From: an uncultured Holophagales bacterium
GTDB lineage: Bacteria > Acidobacteriota > Thermoanaerobaculia > UBA5066
Direction: 5' to 3'
NCBI GenBank assembly: GCA_937864895.1
Contig: CALMDF010000204.1
Coordinates: 1 to 5,748 of the forward strand
Length of the DNA: 5,748 bases
Shown: in pieces, positions 1-4,974 of the stretch
Position numbering within the stretch: position 1 is the first letter of the stretch
How the letters are laid out: every line of letters begins with the position of its first letter
The notes under the pieces: model-generated
The model's database searches: none
What the model saw: only the letters and a program-made list of their open reading frames with translations
What the model was told of the DNA's origin: nothing
Program-made: the position numbers and the translations under genes

Positions 1-646
1 GCTGGCCGAGCTGCCCCGCGGCCGCGATGAAGACGAGCCAGCCCCACTCGACCGGAGTCGGCGGCGCCGGCCCTTCGACGAGGGTCCCGACAGCGGCGAG
101 CGGGATCGACGTGAGCGGGAACCAGAGGACGATCGTTTCCTCGTGCTCGGTGCGCGAGGCGTCGCGCACGGTCACGTAGGCGGCCGCGGAGAGGATCGCC
201 CCGAGCAGGCCGACGACGACCGGGGCGAGAGGCGCCGCTGCCGCCCCGGAAGCGGACGCGCCCCACGGCACGAGGAGCGCCACGCCGGAGGCCGCCAGGA
301 GGAAGGCGGGGACGAAGCGCCTCCCGGGCTTCTCCTTCAGGAACCAGGCGGCGAGGACGGCCGTGAAGACGGGATGCACCTGCTGGAGGAGGACGGCCTT
401 GGCGAGCGGCTGGTGCGCGACCGACCAGAAGTAGCAGGAAAGGGCGAAGTGCCCGAGCGCCCCGCGCAGGACGAGGAGCGCGGGCCTCTTCGGCTTCCAG
501 GAGAGCCCCCGCCTCCTGAGGAGCCAGAGCATGAAGAGGGCGTTCAGGACGCCCCGGACGAGGATCACCTCCTGCGGGGGGATGCGCCCGCCGAGGAGCT
601 TCGCCCCCGCCGCCATGACGGCGAAGAAGAACGCGGAGAGGGCCAT
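1..646 (-). CDS. DMT-superfamily (EamA-type) transporter, 3' end cut off by window edge
   Basis: An inner-membrane carrier of the drug/metabolite transporter superfamily; the substrate cannot be predicted. The minus strand is open from an ATG at 646 to position 1, giving 215 residues with no stop. The protein is hydrophobic, with about seven to eight predicted membrane helices, basic connecting loops (e.g. RRR at 44-46) and the EamA hallmark at 91-107 (HPVFTAVLAAWFLKEKP), where a Pro-Val-Phe helix runs into a Leu-Lys-Glu loop. The first EamA domain spans about 1-126 and the second begins near 142. Family members have about 290-300 residues, so roughly the last quarter lies outside the window. 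The ATG at 646 is the first usable start after an in-frame TAG about 60 bases upstream; only a weak GAG precedes it, but a good -10 box lies just upstream. It is transcribed divergently from the sensor gene. It is not a close copy of the EamA protein at 4096-4974. Family confidence is high, substrate unknown. Confidence 0.87.
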   Translation of the reverse strand, partial: MALSAFFFAVMAAGAKLLGGRIPPQEVILVRGVLNALFMLWLLRRRGLSWKPKRPALLVLRGALGHFALSCYFWSVAHQPLAKAVLLQQVHPVFTAVLAAWFLKEKPGRRFVPAFLLAASGVALLVPWGASASGAAAAPLAPVVVGLLGAILSAAAYVTVRDASRTEHEETIVLWFPLTSIPLAAVGTLVEGPAPPTPVEWGWLVFIAAAGQLGQ

Positions 647-663
647 CTCGCGCACGGACGCGC

Positions 664-669
664 ATTATC
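664..669 (-). promoter_or_regulatory. Candidate -10 box for the leftward DMT transporter gene
   Basis: Read on the minus strand this is GATAAT, five of six matches to TATAAT, and one of the few AT-rich spots in a very GC-rich window. Seventeen bases separate it from the ATG at 646, so transcription starting about seven bases downstream would give a leader of only about ten bases. No TTGACA-like -35 element is visible at 16-18 base spacing. On the plus strand the overlapping CATTAT (663-668) matches the consensus at four of six positions and could serve the sensor gene. Confidence 0.42.
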
Positions 670-687
670 GGGGCGTCCTGAACCTCG

Positions 688-697
688 GAGCCGGCTC
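688..697. promoter_or_regulatory. 10-base perfect palindrome in the divergent intergenic region
   Basis: GAGCCGGCTC reads the same on both strands and lies about 20 bases upstream of the candidate -10 box of the leftward gene, where a -35 element would be, and 61 bases upstream of the sensor start. The position suits an operator acting on one or both divergent genes. The symmetry does not extend further, and short GC palindromes arise often by chance in DNA of this composition, so an operator role is speculative. Confidence 0.2.
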
Positions 698-714
698 GCC
701 CGTACCTAGTGGCG

Positions 715-739
715 ACGGGCCTTGCTCCCATCGGCCCGT
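715..739 (+). promoter_or_regulatory. Inverted repeat / possible hairpin in the leader of the sensor gene
   Basis: ACGGGCC (715-721) and GGCCCGT (733-739) are perfect inverted repeats around an 11-base loop. As RNA this would form a seven-pair, mostly G-C stem ending 18 bases before the ATG at 758 and 8 bases before the ribosome-binding site. There is no U-tract, so it is not an intrinsic terminator. It could be a leader hairpin affecting translation or stability, or a DNA operator. Function is not established. Confidence 0.25.
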
Positions 740-747
740 GGCCTACG

Positions 748-754
748 AAAGGGA
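748..754 (+). promoter_or_regulatory. Ribosome-binding site that sets the start of the sensor gene
   Basis: AAAGGGA ends three bases before the ATG at 758 and contains AAGG of the Shine-Dalgarno consensus. It decides between two in-frame starts: a TTG at 722, which lies in the hairpin loop, has no such site and would add twelve polar or basic residues ahead of the signal peptide; and the ATG at 758, which yields a normal signal peptide at the N-terminus. Confidence 0.6.
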
Positions 755-757
755 ACG

Positions 758-3700
758 ATGAGAGGTACGGCGGTTCTCCTTTCTCTCGCGATCGCGGCAT
801 CGGCCGCGAACGCCGGAGGCGCCGCCGAGCCGCCCGGGCCGGTGATCTCCTTCCGGCAGCTGTCGCTCGAGCAGGGGCTCTCACAGGCCGTCGTCCGCGC
901 TCTCATCCAGGACTCGAGGGGCTTCCTCTGGATCGCGACCGAGGACGGGCTCAACCGCTACGACGGCTACGGCTTCACCGTATTCCGCAACGACCCCCTC
1001 GACCCCGGCAGCATCCCGGACAACGGCCCGACGTGCTTCGCCGAAGGGCGCGGAAACATCCTCTGGATTGGCACCGTCGACGGCGGCATCGCGAAGCTCG
1101 ACCTGGCGACCCTTCGCTTCCAGCGGTTCCCGCCCGAGCCGGGGCGTCCCGGCGGCCTCCCGGCCGGGCCGGTGTCGGCCGTTCTCGAGGACCGCTCGGG
1201 GACGCTCTGGGCGGGCACGCCCGGCGGAGGCCTGCTGCGGCTCGCCCCGGGCGGATCCTCGTTCCAGGCCTTCCGCCCCGAGGCCGGGGACCCCGAGGGC
1301 TTTCCCCCGGGGAACGTCCTCTCCCTCGCGGAAGGCCCGGACGGGGCGATCTGGGTCGGGACGGGGGGGAGCGGCGTCCTGAAGGTCGACGCGCGGACCG
1401 GCAGGGTCCTGGACGCCTTCGACCGGGACCCGTCGAACCCCGGGGCCCCGGCGAACGCTTTCGTCACGGACGTCCTCGTCGACGGCAAGGGCCACGTGTG
1501 GGCCGCCGCGGGAGCCCTCGTTCGGATCGACCCGGCCACGAGGGAGGTGCGGGTCTTCAGGAACGAGCCGTCCGACCCGGCGTCCTTTCCGTCGCGCCGG
1601 GCGAGAAGCCTCGCGGAGGACGGAGAGGGCAGGATCTGGGTCGCCACGGAGAACGGCCTCGTGAGGTTCGACCCGGACAGCGGCGAGTTCACGGCGTTCC
1701 GCAATCGCCGGGACGACTCGTCGAGCATTCCCTCCAGCCGGACGAACACCGTCTTCGTCGACCGCACCGGCCTCCTGTGGGCGGGCCTCGACGGCTCCGG
1801 CCTCGCCGTCCTCGACCTCTCGGGGTCCCCCTTCCGCACCATCCGGTACCGGCCCGGCCAGTCGGACGGGTTGACGGCCCCCGTCGTCCGCGGCGTCCAC
1901 GAGGCGCCCGACGGCACGCTCTGGCTGGGCCTTTCCGGAGGAGGGCTGAACGCGCTCGACCCTCGAACGGGCCGGGCCCGGGCCTTCCGCGCCGGGCCCC
2001 CGCCGTCGGGCCTGTCGTCGGACGACGTCTGGAACGTCGCGACGGACGAAGAGGGGATCGCGTGGGCCGCGACGCTCGGGGGCGGCCTCAACCGGGTCGA
2101 CCCGCGAACGGGCGTCGTTCGCGTCTTCCGGGCCTCTCCCGGCGAACCCGGGGCCCTCTCCTCCAATCAGCTCCGCGTCGTCCTCGAGGGCCGGGACGGC
2201 ACGCTCTGGGTCGGGACGGCCGGGGGCGGGCTCTGCGGCTTCGACCGCCGAACGGAGCGGTTCGAGTGCTTCCGCAACGACCCCGGCGACCCGTCCTCGC
2301 TGTCGAACGACGTCGTCCGCGCCGTGCACGAGGACGCCTCCGGCGCGATCTGGGCGGGGACCGACGCGGGCATCAACAGGCTCGACCGGACGACCGGACG
2401 GTTCACCCGGTTCCTCGACGACGCCTCGCGCCCCGAGACCGCGGGCATCGCACGCGTCTACGGGCTCTGTGAGTCGCCCGCGGGAGGCGCCGGGGGCGGA
2501 ACGCCGAGAGGCCTCGTGCGGCTCGACCCGGCCACGAAGGCCGTGACGCGGTACCGCCAGGCCGACGGGCTCCCGAACGAGTCGGTCTACTCGGTCCTTC
2601 CCGACGGCTCCGGGGCCCTCTGGGTCTCGACGAACCGTGGCCTCGCGCGGGTCCTCCCCTCCCCGGACGGGCGAAGCGCGTCCTTCCGGGCCTTCGACGT
2701 CCACGACGGCCTCCAGAGCGACGAGTTCAACGGCGGCTCCTTTCACCTGGGGCCGTCGGGGACCCTCTGGTTCGGGGGGATCCTCGGCGTGACGGGCGTC
2801 AGGGCGGAGGAGGTCCGGGACGACCCGTTCCCGCCACCGGTCGCTCTCCTCTCCTTCTCGAAGCTCGGCCGGCCCCTTCCCGTGTCCGACTGGCTGCCGA
2901 CGGGTTCCGTTTCCCTCGGCCCGAACGAGGGATTCTTCTCCGTCGGGTTCGCGGCCCTCTCCTTCCGGTCGGCGGCCAAGAGCCGCTACGCGTGGAAGCT
3001 CGAGGGTCTCGACGACGACTGGGTGGACGGCGCCGGCCGGCGGCGTGCCGACTACACCTCCGTCCCGCCCGGCAGCTACGTCTTCCGCGTGAAGGCGGCG
3101 AACAAGGACGGGGTGTGGAACGAGGAGGGGGCGAGCCTTCGCGTCGTCGTCAGGCCCCCCTGGTGGCGGACCCCCGCGGCCATCGGGACCTGGGTCCTTC
3201 TCCTGGCGACGGGCGGCTTCGTCGTCTCCCGCCTCGAGAAGCGCCGCGTCCTCGGGAAGGAGCGTGAACGGAGCCAGCTCGTCGAGGCCGAGCTTCGGGC
3301 CCAGGCCGCCGAGGCCCAGGCGCGCGCCGTCCAGGCCGAGGCGGCCCGGAAGACGGCGGAGCTGGAAGAGGCGCGCGCGATGCAGGTCTCGCTTCTCCCC
3401 CGCTCGACGCCGGACGTCCCCGGACTCTCCGTGGCCGCCCTCGCGAGGACGGCGACCGAGGTGGGTGGAGACACCTGGGACTGGGCCGTCGGGCCGGACG
3501 GCGCGCTCGCGCTCGTCATCGGCGACGCCACCGGGCACGGCGTCCGGGCGGGGACCGTCGTCTCCGTGATGAAGGGCCTGTTTCGGGGCGACCCGTTCCC
3601 GGGCGACCTCGGGGCCTTCCTCGATCGGGCGGGCCGCGTCCTCCGAGACCTCGGCCTGCCCCGCCTCCACATGGCGCTCGCCGTTCTCGTCGTGCGGGGA

Positions 3701-4069
3701 GAGGACGCGACCCTCGCCTCGGCCGGGATGCCCCCGGCGCTCGTCTTCCGGGCCACAACCGGAGACGTCGAGGAGATCCTCGTCCCGGGAGCTCCTCTCG
3801 GCGCCCTCGTCGAGACGCCGCACTCGTCCGTGTCGTTCCGCCTCGGCCCCGGGGACGCCGTGCTCCTCTCGTCCGACGGCCTCGCCGAGAGCCCGGGCCC
3901 CTTCGGCGAGCCGTTCGGCTACGAACGGGCCCGGGACGCGTTCCGCGCGTCGGCTCTCCTTCCCCCCGACGAGGCCGTCGCCGGCATCGCCCGCCGGGAA
4001 GAAGAGTGGAGGGGCGCCGGGACCCGGGAGGACGACCTCACGCTCGTCGTGGCGCGACGCGACGCCTGA
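758..4069 (+). CDS. Transmembrane sensor: double Reg_prop propeller, Y_Y_Y domain, SpoIIE/PP2C serine phosphatase
   Basis: A 1103-residue membrane receptor that should sense a periplasmic signal and dephosphorylate a cytoplasmic Ser/Thr-phosphorylated partner, in this class usually a STAS anti-sigma-factor antagonist. Residues 1-19 are a signal peptide with an A-N-A cleavage site. Residues 30-681 hold 14 propeller repeats whose conserved Trp recur every 43-49 residues, from W58 to W671, enough for two seven-bladed propellers; blade 12 lacks its Trp. A Y_Y_Y beta-sandwich follows (about 690-800; Y744, Y766, Y774), then R-P-P-W-W, one membrane helix (805-824) and an Ala/Glu/Arg-rich coiled coil (826-874). 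The PP2C domain (872-1100) keeps its metal-binding aspartates: D905 in GGD, D923 in GDATGHG, D1040 in SDG, and D1092-D1093 in DDLT, so it should be active. There is no histidine kinase, receiver or DNA-binding domain, which distinguishes it from hybrid two-component sensors with the same outer half. No kinase or STAS partner lies in the window. The start is set by the ribosome-binding site at 748-754 and by the signal peptide. Ligand unknown. Confidence 0.93.
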   Translation: MRGTAVLLSLAIAASAANAGGAAEPPGPVISFRQLSLEQGLSQAVVRALIQDSRGFLWIATEDGLNRYDGYGFTVFRNDPLDPGSIPDNGPTCFAEGRGNILWIGTVDGGIAKLDLATLRFQRFPPEPGRPGGLPAGPVSAVLEDRSGTLWAGTPGGGLLRLAPGGSSFQAFRPEAGDPEGFPPGNVLSLAEGPDGAIWVGTGGSGVLKVDARTGRVLDAFDRDPSNPGAPANAFVTDVLVDGKGHVWAAAGALVRIDPATREVRVFRNEPSDPASFPSRRARSLAEDGEGRIWVATENGLVRFDPDSGEFTAFRNRRDDSSSIPSSRTNTVFVDRTGLLWAGLDGSGLAVLDLSGSPFRTIRYRPGQSDGLTAPVVRGVHEAPDGTLWLGLSGGGLNALDPRTGRARAFRAGPPPSGLSSDDVWNVATDEEGIAWAATLGGGLNRVDPRTGVVRVFRASPGEPGALSSNQLRVVLEGRDGTLWVGTAGGGLCGFDRRTERFECFRNDPGDPSSLSNDVVRAVHEDASGAIWAGTDAGINRLDRTTGRFTRFLDDASRPETAGIARVYGLCESPAGGAGGGTPRGLVRLDPATKAVTRYRQADGLPNESVYSVLPDGSGALWVSTNRGLARVLPSPDGRSASFRAFDVHDGLQSDEFNGGSFHLGPSGTLWFGGILGVTGVRAEEVRDDPFPPPVALLSFSKLGRPLPVSDWLPTGSVSLGPNEGFFSVGFAALSFRSAAKSRYAWKLEGLDDDWVDGAGRRRADYTSVPPGSYVFRVKAANKDGVWNEEGASLRVVVRPPWWRTPAAIGTWVLLLATGGFVVSRLEKRRVLGKERERSQLVEAELRAQAAEAQARAVQAEAARKTAELEEARAMQVSLLPRSTPDVPGLSVAALARTATEVGGDTWDWAVGPDGALALVIGDATGHGVRAGTVVSVMKGLFRGDPFPGDLGAFLDRAGRVLRDLGLPRLHMALAVLVVRGEDATLASAGMPPALVFRATTGDVEEILVPGAPLGALVETPHSSVSFRLGPGDAVLLSSDGLAESPGPFGEPFGYERARDAFRASALLPPDEAVAGIARREEEWRGAGTREDDLTLVVARRDA
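845..2803 (+). repeat. Fourteen tandem propeller repeats of about 47 codons inside the sensor gene
   Basis: The coding repeats average about 141 bases and follow one pattern: a linker of the type F-R-N-D-P-x-D-P-x-S-x-P, a short strand, D-G-x-L-W-x-G-T, then G-G-L-x-x-x-D. The Trp residues of the blades, counted from the ATG at 758, are 58, 103, 151, 199, 248, 294, 341, 389, 436, 484, 532, (579 is Gly), 622 and 671. The first blade has the canonical opening E-Q-G-L-S-Q and F-L-W-I-A-T-E-D-G-L-N. At DNA level the blades have diverged; the longest exact copy I noticed is the 15-base GACGGCACGCTCTGG at 1910-1924 and 2195-2209. This indicates old duplication rather than recent repeat expansion. 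Confidence 0.88.
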
Positions 4070-4077
4070 CGGCGGCG

Positions 4078-4086
4078 TGCCATACT
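4078..4086 (+). promoter_or_regulatory. Candidate extended -10 element for the second DMT transporter gene
   Basis: TG (4078-4079), one base, then CATACT (4081-4086) resembles an extended -10 element: the hexamer matches TATAAT at four of six positions. Transcription starting about seven bases later falls at 4093-4094, two or three bases before the proposed TTG start at 4096, so the message would be essentially leaderless. There is no Shine-Dalgarno sequence before that TTG, which agrees with this. No -35 element is seen. The site lies in the 26-base gap after the sensor gene, so the transporter pair may have its own promoter as well as read-through. Confidence 0.38.
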
Positions 4087-4095
4087 TTTCCCCCT

Positions 4096-4974
4096 TTGGC
4101 GCACTTCGTCCTCGTCCTCACGCTCGTCACCTGGTCGTTCTCGTTCCTCGCGGCGGTCCGCCTGCGCCAGGATCTCGGCCTGACAGAGGCCCTCGCGGCC
4201 CGGTTCGTTCCCGTGCTCGTCGGAGCGGGCGCGTTCCTCCTCCTCCGCCGGAAGATCCGCGTCCCCCGGGAGGCGTGGCCGAAGGTGATCGCGATGGGGC
4301 TCCTGAGCGTCCCCGCCTACAACGTCTTCTTCTTCCACGGGATGAAGACCGTGCCGTCGGGGACCGGGGCGCTCATCATCGCGCTGAACCCCGTCTTCAC
4401 CGCGGTGCTGGCCCGGGTCGTCCTCGGTGAGCCGTTCGGGAAGCGCCACGTCGCCGGCCTTCTCCTCGCGATGACGGGCGTCTTCGTCGTCATCCGCTTC
4501 GGCACCGACCGCTCCGTCGACTGGCCGTACCTCTCGAGCGCGCTGCTCCTCGCTCTCGCCCCTCTTTCCTGGGCCTTCTACGCGGTCATCGGGCGGACCC
4601 TCCCCGCCGGGGCGGACCCGGTGGACACGTCCTACGCGCTCCTCTTCGTCGGGAGCCTTCCCCTCCTCGCCTTCGCCCGCCCCTCCACGGCGAGGACGCT
4701 CCTCGCGAGCCCGGGCGCACTCGGGGCGGCGCTCTACCTCGCGATTCCCTGCACGCTCCTCGCGTGGGTCTCCTTCCTCTGGGCCCTGAAACGGCTTCCC
4801 GCGGGCGAGGCGGCGTCGTTCATCTTCCTGAACCCGCCGCTGGCGAACCTCTGGGCGTGGCTTTTCGAAGGCGCGCCCCTCCGCCCGCCATTCCTTCTCG
4901 GCGCCGCGATCCTCCTCGCCGGGGTGGGGCTCATCGTCCTCCGGCCCTCGCCCCGGAGTAATCTGGCGCGATGA
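4096..4974 (+). CDS. DMT-superfamily (EamA-type) transporter
   Basis: An inner-membrane carrier of the drug/metabolite transporter superfamily with 292 residues, the usual family length. About ten hydrophobic helices form two EamA domains (about 5-130 and 143-280). Hallmarks are V-T-W-S in the first helix, NPVFTAVLARVVLGEPF at 98-114 (the Pro-helix leading to L-G-E), and a matching but weaker F-L-N-P-P near 246 with F-E-G at 257-259 in the second half. The substrate cannot be inferred; relatives export amino acids, nucleosides or other metabolites. The reading frame is open back to a GTG at 4006, but that start would overlap the sensor gene by 64 bases and add an Arg-rich, non-membrane leader. 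TTG at 4096 puts the first helix at the N-terminus and sits next to a -10-like element; no other ATG, GTG or TTG lies between. The gene begins 26 bases after the sensor stop, and its stop overlaps the next start (ATGA), so co-expression with the cation transporter is likely. Confidence 0.88.
   Translation: MAHFVLVLTLVTWSFSFLAAVRLRQDLGLTEALAARFVPVLVGAGAFLLLRRKIRVPREAWPKVIAMGLLSVPAYNVFFFHGMKTVPSGTGALIIALNPVFTAVLARVVLGEPFGKRHVAGLLLAMTGVFVVIRFGTDRSVDWPYLSSALLLALAPLSWAFYAVIGRTLPAGADPVDTSYALLFVGSLPLLAFARPSTARTLLASPGALGAALYLAIPCTLLAWVSFLWALKRLPAGEAASFIFLNPPLANLWAWLFEGAPLRPPFLLGAAILLAGVGLIVLRPSPRSNLAR
4959..4964 (+). promoter_or_regulatory. Weak -10-like box at leaderless spacing before the CDF gene
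   Basis: TAATCT fits the minimal TAnnnT form of a -10 element and lies six bases before the ATG at 4971, so transcription from it would start on or next to the start codon. It sits inside the last codons of the upstream transporter gene. A GGAG at 4955-4958 is a possible Shine-Dalgarno sequence but is twelve bases from the ATG, farther than usual. Only three of six positions match TATAAT, so this is suggestive only. Confidence 0.25.
4971..4974 (+). other. ATGA stop/start overlap joining two transporter genes
   Basis: The TGA that ends the DMT transporter (4972-4974) overlaps the ATG of the cation transporter (4971-4973). Such four-base overlaps are a classic mark of translationally coupled genes on one message. 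The arrangement supports an operon of the two transporters. Confidence 0.75.

Noticed and set aside
143..709. A 188-codon plus-strand frame at the left end
   Set aside because: It lies antisense to the DMT transporter (646 to 1, minus), whose translation has clear EamA motifs; the plus-strand product is low-complexity Glu/Arg/Gly/Pro.
722..757. Upstream TTG start at 722 for the sensor gene
   Set aside because: It would add 12 residues before a well-formed signal peptide, has no ribosome-binding site and lies in a hairpin loop; the ATG at 758 has AAAGGGA just upstream.
1910..2209. Exact 15-base direct repeat at 1910-1924 and 2195-2209 as a possible recombination or mobile-element signature
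   Set aside because: It encodes the conserved D-G-T-L-W of two propeller blades in the same frame, so it is explained by protein repeat conservation and shared codon preference.
709..2472. A 587-codon plus-strand frame overlapping the sensor's propeller region
   Set aside because: The translation is a run of Arg, Pro and Gly with no known motif; it is the out-of-frame shadow of the propeller repeats and has no ribosome-binding site.
881..3823. A 980-codon open frame on the minus strand, antisense to the sensor gene
   Set aside because: It is a by-product of GC-rich codons: its product is Arg/Gly/Pro/Glu-rich with no hydrophobic core or recognisable domain, while the opposite strand encodes a complete, motif-rich sensor.
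4006..4095. GTG at 4006 as start of the second DMT transporter
   Set aside because: It would overlap the sensor gene's phosphatase end by 64 bases and put an Arg-rich soluble leader before the first membrane helix; TTG at 4096 fits the family N-terminus.
4070..4095. Possible terminator between the sensor and the second transporter
   Set aside because: The 26-base gap has no stem followed by a T-run; the short TTTT at 4086-4089 has no upstream hairpin and is better read as part of a -10-like element.
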